Source of the DNA: Oscillospiraceae bacterium
GTDB lineage: Bacteria > Bacillota > Clostridia > Oscillospirales > CAG-272
Direction of reading: 5' to 3'
Length of the DNA: 12,739 nucleotides
NCBI GenBank assembly: GCA_015065045.1
Contig: SVRB01000037.1
Span: forward strand, 1 to 12,739
A program made the position numbers and the translations under genes. Of the stretch, positions 1-7,538 are shown in pieces. The notes under the pieces are model-generated. The model saw nothing but the letters and a program-made list of their open reading frames with translations, did no database searches and was not told the DNA's origin. The stretch's first letter is position 1; every line of letters begins with the position of its first letter.

Positions 1-1084
1 CAGCGTCTGTGATCTGGCTTCCGTCCTTTTTCCAGATGATAGAGATAGGTCTTGCGTAGTTAACTACTGCCTTAGGGAGTGAGTCAAGCTCGCGGAGCTT
101 TTCGTGAAGCTTTGAGCCTGTTGTGTCTGTGGGGTAGTAAGCGTCAAGCTTTACACCCTCTGTATCGTAGCTGTGTTCAGCATCCTTGATAACTGCATCT
201 TCAATTTTGATGCCCCATTCCTCAAGCAAAGCCTCAAGCTCGGGAAGATCGGGTGTTTCGGGATCTATAAATACCATAAGATTTCCGAGCTTTTCGAGGT
301 AGTCTTCAATCTTATCTATTTCATTTACAGCGCTATTGAAGCCCTGGAAGTCCTTCTGAGGATCATTGATGATAAGAACCTGAGCTTCCTGGTCAAATTC
401 TTCTTTGCTGAGGTCGATCGTTCTTACGTCGTAACCTGCTTCTACAAAAAGATTCCAAAGTGCAGGACGTGTGTTTTCGTCAGTACCTGTAGCTTCTCCG
501 TGTCCGATTGAGAAATAAGCTATAGGGCTGTCTGATACAAGCTGAAGTATTGCTGTTGTAAACTTAATCTCTCCGTCAAAAGCCAAAACTTCGTTTGTTT
601 CGCTGTTTACTGCAAAGAATGATTCGAGAGTATAGGTTCTGAAATCTGTATCTGACGTTACAACAACGCTTGTTGTTTTAATTTTTGAGTTTGCTGTTGT
701 TGAGAATTTTTCGATCGCAGTGGGGTCAGTAAGAATATCGATATACTTTACTTCAATGAAGTCGAAAGCCTTTTCGTATTCCTTTGCGCACTGATAAACA
801 AGGTTCTGTGAGCTGTTCTGTGTCAGCTTATCGAGGGGTTCACAGAAGTTGATCGTTATTTTCTTATCACTCTTAACGTCCTTCAAAAGCTCGTGTGTAG
901 TATCCGAAAGAGTGAAAAGCTGTGTGCTTGTCATATCTATGCTCCAGAGGAACTTGTCCGCAAGGGCAGAGAAGATAACGTTAAATATAATTACGAAGGC
1001 TATGCACACGCAAGTAAAAGCAACGGCTGTAGCTCCGTATTTTAATTTTTTCTTATTGAAAGTTATTTTCTTTGAGTTTTTCAT
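1..1084 (-). CDS. Gld-type ABC transporter auxiliary protein (GldG-like), C-terminus cut by window edge
   Basis: An open reading frame starts at ATG 1084-1082 and stays open to the window edge, giving 361 visible codons with no stop. A GAGAGGAAAG ribosome-binding site lies just upstream. The N-terminus is basic (MKNSKKITFNKKK) and is followed by one membrane segment at about residues 16-40. A large extracytoplasmic region follows, containing YFSIGHGEAT and LIINDPQKDF. This layout matches the ABC-type auxiliary component of the 'gliding motility' type (GldG-like; ABC_transp_aux/DUF4350-like fold), which partners a GldF permease and GldA ATPase. Those two genes are directly upstream on the same strand, 28 bp away for the permease, so the three form a cassette. 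The cargo is unknown; nothing here suggests actual gliding. A second C-terminal membrane helix is expected beyond the window. Family assignment rests on layout and context more than on a diagnostic motif. Confidence 0.8.
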   Translation of the reverse strand, partial: MKNSKKITFNKKKLKYGATAVAFTCVCIAFVIIFNVIFSALADKFLWSIDMTSTQLFTLSDTTHELLKDVKSDKKITINFCEPLDKLTQNSSQNLVYQCAKEYEKAFDFIEVKYIDILTDPTAIEKFSTTANSKIKTTSVVVTSDTDFRTYTLESFFAVNSETNEVLAFDGEIKFTTAILQLVSDSPIAYFSIGHGEATGTDENTRPALWNLFVEAGYDVRTIDLSKEEFDQEAQVLIINDPQKDFQGFNSAVNEIDKIEDYLEKLGNLMVFIDPETPDLPELEALLEEWGIKIEDAVIKDAEHSYDTEGVKLDAYYPTDTTGSKLHEKLRELDSLPKAVVNYARPISIIWKKDGSQITDA

Positions 1085-1112
1085 TTGTTTTCTTTCCTCT
1101 CTTTCTCAAAAA

Positions 1113-1820
1113 TTATTCCCAACGGCGTTTTTCGAAAACGCGTACTGTAAGGAAGAGAGCAACGAACGCTATTGAAGCGTAATATAAAACTGCACTAAAG
1201 CTGAATTCGCCGTATGTGAAAGGATAGTATCTGGAGAAAATTGAGATCCAGTTGATTGCAACGCGGATAGGGGTAAAGTTTACGTATGTGCCCACAAAAC
1301 CGAGAATCAAAAGAATCAAAAGTATAGCGATCGTACCGAAAGCGGCGATGAGCTGGTTTTCGGTAAGTGCTGATACAAATACGCCGATTGCAATAAATGC
1401 TCCGCCAACAAGGAGGATGCTGATTATGTTACCGATAATGATAGCAGTTTCAGGCTGACCGTATGAGTAAAGAATAATAAAATTGAGGCAGCTTACAAGG
1501 AAAGTACAAGCAAACATTGTATATGCTGCAAGAAACTTTGCAATAACCATACCCCCAAGACTGATGGGAGCGGTCAAGAGAAGCTGTTCTGTTTTGAGTT
1601 TACGTTCTTCGGAGAAAAGCTTCATTGTCAAAAGCGGGAGGATTACTACGAATGCAAAAAGCATAAAGGAGAAGTAAAGCGCTGTATCGCTTTCCGTACC
1701 CTGCTGAAGTGTGCAGTATGAAAACAAGCCGCCGCTTAATGCCAAGAATATACCGATAAAAATATAACCGATTGAAGTTGAGAAATAAGAGCGAAGCTCT
1801 CTTTTGTAAATTGCTAACAT
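1113..1820 (-). CDS. ABC-2 type transporter permease (GldF-like)
   Basis: This 235-residue protein has about six hydrophobic segments (roughly residues 17-36, 49-66, 95-116, 124-148, 158-180 and 205-228). That is the usual ABC-2 permease layout. The cytoplasmic segment FSEERKLKTEQLLLTAPIS after the second helix is typical of the GldF/NosY-like ABC-2 group, where it contacts the ATPase. It would form the membrane channel of the exporter encoded by its neighbours. The ATG is three bases after the stop of the upstream ATPase gene. A strong GGGAGG ribosome-binding site lies inside the end of that gene, which indicates translational coupling. The downstream gene is the GldG-like partner. The transported substrate cannot be read from the sequence. 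Confidence 0.9.
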   Translation of the reverse strand: MLAIYKRELRSYFSTSIGYIFIGIFLALSGGLFSYCTLQQGTESDTALYFSFMLFAFVVILPLLTMKLFSEERKLKTEQLLLTAPISLGGMVIAKFLAAYTMFACTFLVSCLNFIILYSYGQPETAIIIGNIISILLVGGAFIAIGVFVSALTENQLIAAFGTIAILLILLILGFVGTYVNFTPIRVAINWISIFSRYYPFTYGEFSFSAVLYYASIAFVALFLTVRVFEKRRWE

Positions 1821-1823
1821 AGA

Positions 1824-2807
1824 TCAATTACCTCCCTTTGCTTTTGCTTTTTTGCGTTTTGAGGTCTTGTTATCAGATTTCTTGTCTACAAGAGAAATGA
1901 ATATATCTTCAAGTGTAGCACCCATAGCGTCAATTCCGATCAAAGGCCAGTTGTTTCTTGAAAGCATATAGAAAAGTGTCTTTCGAATATCGATTCCGGG
2001 TTCGCTTTCGATCATATAGGAATGACCCTCGAGGTCGGCAGCACCAATATAATCCACGCGTGAAATTCCCTGAAGCGCTTTAAGCTCTGACATAACTTCT
2101 TTTTGCGGTCCGCATATCTGAACTTCGAATCTTCTGTTGCCCTGAATAAGATTTGAAAGGTTTTCTCTCTTTTCGTTTGCAACGACCTTTCCCTCATTTA
2201 TAATAATGATTCGGTCGCAAACTGCCTGAGCCTCAGGAAGAATATGCGTACTGAGAATTACTGTGTGGTTTTTGCCGAGAGCCTTTATAAGATTTCTGAT
2301 TTCGATTATCTGCTTAGGGTCAAGACCGATAGTGGGTTCATCGAAAATGATAATCTTAGGATTTCCGATGAGCGCCTGAGCAATACCTACACGCTGTTTA
2401 TAACCTTTTGAAAGGTTTTTGATTATTCTCTTATAAACGTTTGTAATCTTAACGACCTCGCATATTTCTGCGATATGCTTCTTTCTGTTAAGAGTGCAGC
2501 CCTTAAGGTCGTAAACGAAGTTGAGGTATTCTTCAACCGTCATATCGAGATAAAGAGGGGGCTGTTCGGGGAGGAAGCCTATTTTTTTCTTAGCTTCAAT
2601 AGGAGATTCAAGAATGTCTACTCCGTCGATCTCAGCTTTACCTGATGTTGAGGAAAGATATCCTGTAAGAATGTTCATGGTTGTACTTTTTCCGGCGCCG
2701 TTAGGACCGAGGAAACCGACGATCTCCCCTTCTTCTACGGTAAAACTGATGTCATTTACAGCTTTTTTGTCACCGAAATGTTTAACCAGATGGTCAATTT
2801 TTATCAT
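1824..2807 (-). CDS. ABC transporter ATP-binding protein (GldA-like)
   Basis: This 327-residue ABC ATPase would power the exporter encoded downstream. Visible motifs in order are: Walker A GPNGAGKST (34-42), Q-loop around LPEQPPLY (79-86), signature LSKGYKQRVG (132-141), Walker B KIIIFDEPT (151-159), D-loop GLDP (161-164) and H-loop STH (186-188). The signature LSKGY instead of LSGGQ is usual in the GldA/CcmA-like ABC-2 subfamily. A C-terminal extension of about 100 residues follows the nucleotide-binding domain, as in many ABC-2 ATPases, and ends in a lysine-rich tail. The start has a good TGGAGG ribosome-binding site. The preceding cysteine desulfurase gene ends 52 bp upstream with no clear terminator between them. 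Co-transcription is possible, and I see no convincing promoter in the gap. Confidence 0.95.
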   Translation of the reverse strand: MIKIDHLVKHFGDKKAVNDISFTVEEGEIVGFLGPNGAGKSTTMNILTGYLSSTSGKAEIDGVDILESPIEAKKKIGFLPEQPPLYLDMTVEEYLNFVYDLKGCTLNRKKHIAEICEVVKITNVYKRIIKNLSKGYKQRVGIAQALIGNPKIIIFDEPTIGLDPKQIIEIRNLIKALGKNHTVILSTHILPEAQAVCDRIIIINEGKVVANEKRENLSNLIQGNRRFEVQICGPQKEVMSELKALQGISRVDYIGAADLEGHSYMIESEPGIDIRKTLFYMLSRNNWPLIGIDAMGATLEDIFISLVDKKSDNKTSKRKKAKAKGGN

Positions 2808-2859
2808 ATTTTATCCTCCATGTATGAGTTTTATTATTTTCAATATTTATAAATCAATG

Positions 2860-4014
2860 TTAATTTGATTTTGCGAGAGTTGATATTCCACGCGTTAAAG
2901 CATTTACCAAAGCGTCAATATCCTCTTTGGTATTATTTTCAGAAAAACTGATTCTGAGAGATGAATCGGCTTCTTTTTCGGATAATCCGAATGCAAGCAA
3001 AACGTGGCTTGCGGTTTTTGCGTGGTTTGATGAGCAGGCAGAGCCGCTTGAAACGAATATATCCTCGTTAGACAGATAGTGAAGCATAGTTTCGCTTCTT
3101 ATAGAGGGAAGTGTAAAGTTCACTATGTTGGGGATACATTTTTTAGGTTCGTTTATTCTTACTATAGGCGAAAGCTTTTCGATAGCGTACTTTCTGAGAC
3201 AAGTAAGCTTTTCGATGTTTTCTGCGATATTAGAGAACATATATTCACAGGCACCGCCAAAGCCGCATATACCTATCATATTTTCTGTTCCCGAACGGAA
3301 GTTGCCTTCCTGACCGCCGCCGCAAATGATCGGGGTTATTCTTTTGGTCTTGATTATATCAGCAGAAATATATAAAGCACCGCATCCCTTGGGTCCATGG
3401 ATCTTATGAGAGCTTACAGTACAAAGATCGACTCCCATTTTTGATGGGTAAAAGGGCATTTTCATAAATCCTTGAACGCAGTCACAATGTGTGGTCACGT
3501 TGGGGGTTATCATTTTTGCTGTTTTAAAAATATTTTGTATATCGTATATAGCGCCGGTCTCGTTGTTTACTGCCATAACAGAAATAAGAATAGTATTGCT
3601 GTCAACGGCATTTTTTACGTCTTCAATGTCAACGTATCCGTCTTTCGTCGGAAGATACACAACGTCAAAACCCTCTTTTTCAAGCATCTTAAAGGGTGTA
3701 AGAACCGATGCGTGTTCGCTGTCTGTTGTTATTATTCGTTTTCCCTTGTTTGAGGGTTTGGCGTGCGCGCATCCGAAGATCGCAAGGTTGTTTGATTCTG
3801 TGCCGCCGCTTGTAAATATGATTCTGTCACCCGAAAGCTTGCGAACGCCTAATGCTTTGTATACGCTGTTTCTTGCGTTTTCCTTAAGCTTTTCCGCTTC
3901 AAAGCCGATTCTGTGAAGCGAGCTTGGATTTCCAAAGCTTTCAATAGCGTCTTGCATCATTGATTTTGCGTCTTCGCAAAGATGCGTCGTTGCGCTGTTA
4001 TCAAGATAAGTCAT
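2860..4014 (-). CDS. Cysteine desulfurase, NifS/IscS class
   Basis: This is a 384-residue PLP-dependent class V aminotransferase-fold enzyme. It removes sulfur from L-cysteine as a persulfide, for Fe-S cluster or thio-cofactor assembly. The N-terminus MTYLDNSATT is the canonical family start and fixes the start codon, although the ribosome-binding site (AGAGAAG) is weak. Visible active-site elements are EHASVL with His101, the PLP-contacting HCDCVQ (Asp178, Gln181), the Schiff-base lysine in SSHKIHGPKG (Lys204), RSGTEN (Arg240) and the mobile-loop catalytic cysteine in SSGSACSS (Cys327). All key residues are present and the length is normal. No iscU/nifU-like scaffold or thiI/mnmA partner is adjacent, so its sulfur acceptor is not shown by context. 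The lipoprotein gene lies 36 bp upstream and may share its transcript. Confidence 0.95.
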   Translation of the reverse strand: MTYLDNSATTHLCEDAKSMMQDAIESFGNPSSLHRIGFEAEKLKENARNSVYKALGVRKLSGDRIIFTSGGTESNNLAIFGCAHAKPSNKGKRIITTDSEHASVLTPFKMLEKEGFDVVYLPTKDGYVDIEDVKNAVDSNTILISVMAVNNETGAIYDIQNIFKTAKMITPNVTTHCDCVQGFMKMPFYPSKMGVDLCTVSSHKIHGPKGCGALYISADIIKTKRITPIICGGGQEGNFRSGTENMIGICGFGGACEYMFSNIAENIEKLTCLRKYAIEKLSPIVRINEPKKCIPNIVNFTLPSIRSETMLHYLSNEDIFVSSGSACSSNHAKTASHVLLAFGLSEKEADSSLRISFSENNTKEDIDALVNALTRGISTLAKSN

Positions 4015-4050
4015 AATAATTACTTCTCTAACTCTTTTGTTTTTTGAAAA

Positions 4051-4581
4051 TTATCTGAATGAGAAATTGTCAAGAATGTTTTTTATATCTTCTGCGTGTG
4101 AGTCAAAATTGTTAACGTTAGATGTGTACGTGAAAAAGTAAATCGTACCCTTTCTGATGCAAATGATCTGAGCATACTTGTATTCGTTACCTGCAAGCTT
4201 TGCTGTATATTCTATCTTTGATGCGGCAACTCCGCCAAGCAAAGTCTTTTGAGGATATCCTTCTGAAAGCTTGAATTCGTCAAGGTTTGCTTCTAATTCA
4301 GCAACATAGTCCTCAACGTGCTTGTCCAATGTATCTGCATCCTCGAGGTTAAACTGAGTCATAGATATATTGGAAAGGTCGGAGGATTTGCAGTAAGCGC
4401 TGATAACGCCCGTTGAAAGATCCTGAGTCCATTCCTCAGGAATATAAATATTGTAATCAAGGTTATCACTGCTTTGAACAGACTTCATTCCGTCGGGAGC
4501 TGACTGGTCGTTGTTTGAACAACTGCAGAGAACACCTATACATAAAACAAATGTTAATATCAATGCAATAAGCTTTTTCAT
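4051..4581 (-). CDS. Small secreted lipoprotein, possibly PsbP/DUF1795-like
   Basis: This 176-residue protein has a clear lipoprotein signal peptide: MKK, a hydrophobic stretch, then the lipobox LCSC with Cys21 as the probable lipidated residue. A short polar linker (NNDQSAPDG) follows. The mature domain of about 145 residues would sit on the outer face of the membrane. It contains YNIYIPEEW near its start, a GGVAASKIEYTAK segment and a terminal ILDNFSF. This pattern of a short beta-rich domain ending in 'ILDSF' resembles PsbP-like/DUF1795 lipoproteins of Clostridia. That is a resemblance from memory, with no catalytic residues to confirm it. The start has a GAGAGG ribosome-binding site. It lies between the repeat patch upstream and the cysteine desulfurase downstream. 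Function unknown. Confidence 0.8.
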   Translation of the reverse strand: MKKLIALILTFVLCIGVLCSCSNNDQSAPDGMKSVQSSDNLDYNIYIPEEWTQDLSTGVISAYCKSSDLSNISMTQFNLEDADTLDKHVEDYVAELEANLDEFKLSEGYPQKTLLGGVAASKIEYTAKLAGNEYKYAQIICIRKGTIYFFTYTSNVNNFDSHAEDIKNILDNFSFR

Positions 4582-4704
4582 GATTTTACCTCTCGATTCA
4601 CGTTTATGTTATTTGAAATTTAATTTAAAACCTGCGAAGCGGCGTAAAGAATACCAAGCTTGCCGCTTTCATAAGTGAGTCCGCCCTGGAAGTGCGTGAT
4701 AAAT

Positions 4705-4729
4705 GGTTTGTTTTGTCAAAAAATAAACC
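4705..4729. repeat. Near-perfect 10-5-10 palindrome, copy 1
   Basis: Left arm GGTTTGTTTT and right arm AAAATAAACC flank the 5-bp centre GTCAA. One arm base differs from the perfect copy at 4815-4839. It separates the first and second gene-tail copies. No T-tract follows, so it is a poor intrinsic terminator. Confidence 0.85.
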
Positions 4730-4814
4730 TTAATTTAAAACCTGCGAAGCAGCGTAAAGAATACCAAGCTTGCCGCTTTCATAGGTGAGTCCGCCCTGGA
4801 AGTGCGTGATAAAT

Positions 4815-4839
4815 GGTTTGTTTTGTCAAAAAACAAACC
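4815..4839. repeat. Perfect 10-5-10 palindrome, copy 2
   Basis: The arms GGTTTGTTTT and AAAACAAACC are exact reverse complements around GTCAA. The palindrome directly abuts the stop codon of the PLP-enzyme gene (4840-4842). It could be a weak 3' hairpin for that mRNA or a recombinase-type core site. The sequence alone does not decide. Confidence 0.9.
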
Positions 4840-6075
4840 TTAATTTAAAACCTGCGAAGCAGCGTAAAGAATACCAAGCTTGCCGCTTTCATAAGTAAGA
4901 CCGCCTTGGAAGTAGGCGATAAACGGTTCTTTCATCGGACCATCTGCGGATAATTCGATTGACGCGCCCTGCGTAAATGTACCTGCTGCCATAATTACCG
5001 CGTCCGAATATCCCGGCATATCCCAAGGCTCCGGAGTAACGAAGGCATCAACGGGGGAGCCTGCCTGAATTCCGCGACAGAATGCGCAAAGCTTGTCTCC
5101 GTCCATCATGTGTATCGCCTGAATTATATCATATCGGTCATCGTTCCACTTGGGATTTGTATAGAATCCGAGTTTTTCAAATATATATGCCGCAAACGCC
5201 GCGGTCTTTAATGCCTGAGCTACTGTGTGAGGCGCGTAGAAAAATCCTTTATACATACTTTTTAACGTATTAAGAGTACAGCCTGCCTCACTTCCGATAC
5301 CAACCGATGTGAGTCTGTATGATATAAGCTCGATAGCCTTAGCTGATCCGGCAAGATAACCACCGGTTTCAGCCATACCGCCGCCGGGGTTTTTGATAAG
5401 CGAGCCTGCAATAACGTCAGCATCTGGTTCTGATGCTTCAACAAACTCACCATAGCAGTTGTCAATAAATACGTAAGCGTCGGAAATTCCCTTTACAGCT
5501 TTATAAAGCTCGTTCATTTCAGTAACCGAAAGGGTAGGTCTGTCAAGGTATCCCTTCGAACGCTGTATATACACAACTTTTATCGTTTCGTTTTTTAAGG
5601 TTTCAATAACTTTTGCAATATCTATCTTGCCGTCATCAGTCAATTCGATTTGCTTATAGAGAATTCCGAAGTCCTTCAGACTTCCGTTATTGTTTCCGTC
5701 ATCCTTTATGCCGATAACCTCATCGAGTGTATCGTAAGGCTTTCCGGTAACCGAAAGGAGTGTATCGCCCGGACGAAGAAGCCCGAAAAGACCTGTTGAA
5801 AGAGTATGTGTTCCGGAAATGAGTGTATGTCTGACAAGAGCAGCTTCCTTGTTGAATACCTTAGCGTATATTCTGTCAAGCGTGTCTCTGCCTCTGTCGT
5901 CGTAACCGTAGCCGCAAGAACCTGCAAACATAGCCTCAGCGACTCTTTCTTCGCTGAATGCGTTTAACACCTTTTTTGTGTTTTCGAATGAAATTTTATC
6001 AAAATAATCAAACTTTTCTCGCAAGGCGATTTCTGCCTCGTTTGCGAGAGCCAAGAGTTTGTCTGAAATAACCAT
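4840..6075 (-). CDS. PLP-dependent methionine gamma-lyase family protein ('aluminium resistance' family)
   Basis: This 411-residue fold-type I PLP enzyme belongs to the family annotated as methionine gamma-lyase or aluminium resistance protein (Met_gamma_lyase, PF06838). Its real substrate is not well established. Recognisable elements are GYGYDDRGRDTLDRIYAKVF (about residues 55-74), RHTLISGTHTL (83-92), the PLP-nitrogen aspartate in FIDNCYGEF (Asp205), and the probable Schiff-base lysine in SLIKNPGGG (Lys228). I chose ATG 6075-6073 over the in-frame GTG at 6084. An AAGGTG ribosome-binding site lies six bases before this ATG and would overlap the GTG. The ribosome-binding site sits on the end of murD, whose stop is 10 bp upstream, so the two genes are almost certainly one operon. 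The last 28 codons occur again twice downstream as tandem copies. Confidence 0.93.
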   Translation of the reverse strand: MVISDKLLALANEAEIALREKFDYFDKISFENTKKVLNAFSEERVAEAMFAGSCGYGYDDRGRDTLDRIYAKVFNKEAALVRHTLISGTHTLSTGLFGLLRPGDTLLSVTGKPYDTLDEVIGIKDDGNNNGSLKDFGILYKQIELTDDGKIDIAKVIETLKNETIKVVYIQRSKGYLDRPTLSVTEMNELYKAVKGISDAYVFIDNCYGEFVEASEPDADVIAGSLIKNPGGGMAETGGYLAGSAKAIELISYRLTSVGIGSEAGCTLNTLKSMYKGFFYAPHTVAQALKTAAFAAYIFEKLGFYTNPKWNDDRYDIIQAIHMMDGDKLCAFCRGIQAGSPVDAFVTPEPWDMPGYSDAVIMAAGTFTQGASIELSADGPMKEPFIAYFQGGLTYESGKLGILYAASQVLN

Positions 6076-6085
6076 ATTACTCACC

Positions 6086-7453
6086 TTATATTTCGTTTAA
6101 AACGATGTTTTTAAAATACTGACCGCGTATTTCAAAGTTTTTAAAGCTGTCAAAGCTTGCCGCGGCAGGAGATAAAAGAACGATGTCGCCTTTTTCTGCA
6201 GAGCTTGATGCTGTAATTACCGCATCCTTGAAATCAGGACATTCTTTTATAACAGCGCCAGAAGATAAAAATTCTTCGCTTTCTGTAAGTGCTGTTTTGA
6301 TCTTGTCTGCGCAAGCACCTGTAAGTACAACGCATTTAGCTTTTTTTGCCATAACGGGCGCCAGAACGGAATAGTCAAGCTTTTTGTCGTATCCGCCGCA
6401 AATAACAACAAGATTTCTTTCGGAGAATGCGCTGAGCGCTGCCATAGTTCTCGTCGGTGTGGAGTCTATTGAGCCATTGTAATATTTCACACCGTTCTTT
6501 TCTGTTACATATTCAAGTCTGTGCTCAACGCCCTTAAATGATGAAGCAACCTTTCTGATTGCATCGGTATTTACAAAATTATAAGTCGCGCCTATAGCCG
6601 CCATATAATTTTCTATATTGTATCTGCCGGGGAGGAGAATATCGCTTGTTTTTAAAATCTTCTCGCCATTTATACAGATATAACCGTCTTTTTCAAAAAT
6701 ATCGCTTGTGCTCTTGCTTGAAAAATAAGTTGCGTTACCCGATATTTCTTTTGCCATTTGCAAGGTTATCTCGTTTTCTGCGTTTGTGACGAGGGAGATG
6801 CTATCGTTGAATTTGTATATATTCTTCTTAGCCTCAATGTACTCCTCGTAATCCGTGTGATAATCAAGATGGTTTGGAGAAATATTCGTAACCACGGCGA
6901 TTTCGGGAGACGTTTTCATCGTGTGAAGCTGGAAAGAAGAAAGCTCTATAACAGCAAAGTCAGTAGGTTTCATTTTGTCGATGTCAGGCAAAAGCGGTCT
7001 TCCTATGTTGCCGCCGAGCCACACCGTCTTACCTGCCGCTTTAAGTATTTCGGAGACAAGCGTCGTTGTGGTAGTCTTTCCGTCGCTTCCTGTAATTCCT
7101 ATTTTTGTGCAAGGGCATAAATCGAAGAAGACTTGCATTTCGCTTGTCAGAACGCTTCCGCGTTCGACAGCTTTTACAAAAGAAGGGTGATCGTATCTCA
7201 TTCCGGGAGTACGGAAAATTATTTCATCGTCAATATTATCAAGATAGTTTTCTCCCGCAATAAGTCTTACGCCTTTTTGCTCAAGACCGATCGCTATTTC
7301 TCCCAAAGATTCTTTTGGCTTCATATCACGTGCAGTAACCAAAGCCCCTGCAGATAATAAAAAGTCAATAAGAGGGAGATTGGAAACACCTATTCCGCAA
7401 ACGGAAATACGTTTTCCTTTTATGGAGTTTTTATACTTTTGTATCTTATCCGT
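6086..7453 (-). CDS. murD: UDP-N-acetylmuramoylalanine--D-glutamate ligase (MurD), probable ACG start
   Basis: MurD adds D-glutamate to UDP-MurNAc-L-Ala in the cytoplasm during peptidoglycan precursor synthesis. Visible motifs (numbered from the chosen start): GIGVSN in the N-terminal Rossmann domain (20-25), ATP loop TGSDGKTTTT (121-130), ELSSFQL (170-176), NISPNHLDYH (190-199), YIEAKKNIY with the likely carbamylated lysine (about 209), HRLEYV, CGGYDKKLDY and LLSPAAASFDSFKNF. The open frame extends to a GTG at 7564, but codons before about 7498 overlap the promoter. ATG 7486 and GTG 7462 lack a usable ribosome-binding site. An AAGGGTGAT site (7458-7466) points to ACG at 7453. This gives 455 residues and the usual clostridial N-terminus. 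The start remains uncertain. One odd substitution is NGS where NDS is usual. Confidence 0.93.
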   Translation of the reverse strand, partial: TDKIQKYKNSIKGKRISVCGIGVSNLPLIDFLLSAGALVTARDMKPKESLGEIAIGLEQKGVRLIAGENYLDNIDDEIIFRTPGMRYDHPSFVKAVERGSVLTSEMQVFFDLCPCTKIGITGSDGKTTTTTLVSEILKAAGKTVWLGGNIGRPLLPDIDKMKPTDFAVIELSSFQLHTMKTSPEIAVVTNISPNHLDYHTDYEEYIEAKKNIYKFNDSISLVTNAENEITLQMAKEISGNATYFSSKSTSDIFEKDGYICINGEKILKTSDILLPGRYNIENYMAAIGATYNFVNTDAIRKVASSFKGVEHRLEYVTEKNGVKYYNGSIDSTPTRTMAALSAFSERNLVVICGGYDKKLDYSVLAPVMAKKAKCVVLTGACADKIKTALTESEEFLSSGAVIKECPDFKDAVITASSSAEKGDIVLLSPAAASFDSFKNFEIRGQYFKNIVLNEI

Positions 7454-7504
7454 AATTATCACCCTTAAAATTATTTGAATGTGCATAAAATGTACATCTA
7501 ATAT

Positions 7505-7533
7505 ATTATATATATAATTGCATAATTTATCAA
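7505..7533 (-). promoter_or_regulatory. SigA-type promoter for murD
   Basis: On the minus strand, -35 TTGATA (7528-7533) and -10 TATAAT (7505-7510) are separated by exactly 17 bp. Predicted transcription starts near 7498, inside the long open frame that continues upstream of murD. This argues that the upstream codons are not translated. Confidence 0.8.
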
Positions 7534-7538
7534 CCGAT

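Larger units (their letters stand above)
4621..4840 (-). repeat. Two tandem 110-bp copies of the downstream gene's 3' tail plus a palindrome
   Basis: Unit 1 is 4621-4730 and unit 2 is 4731-4840; they differ at three positions. The same sequence begins again at 4841 as the true 3' end of the neighbouring PLP-enzyme gene. The first 53 bp of unit 2 are identical to that gene end. The next ~40 bp are homologous but diverged. On the minus strand each unit encodes the C-terminal tail from PFI to ...AASQVLN plus a TAA stop, without any start or upstream domain. An in-frame TGA lies just before the tail, so no protein is expected. Between tails sits a 25-bp palindrome. Confidence 0.95.

Noticed and set aside
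173..511. A 112-codon plus-strand reading frame
   Set aside because: It is antisense to the well-supported GldG-like gene. Its composition is that of a shadow frame, with no ribosome-binding site.
3491..3916. A 141-codon plus-strand reading frame
   Set aside because: It is fully antisense to the cysteine desulfurase, whose catalytic motifs are intact.
4815..4839. The TTGACA inside the palindrome (minus strand) as a promoter for the lipoprotein
   Set aside because: No -10-like hexamer occurs 16-18 bp downstream in either copy.
4621..4933. Three similar units in tandem as a CRISPR array or VNTR protein repeat
   Set aside because: The units are directly adjacent, with no variable spacers, and the sequence is a gene 3' end plus a palindrome. 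An in-frame TGA precedes each tail, so it is not a repeat domain.
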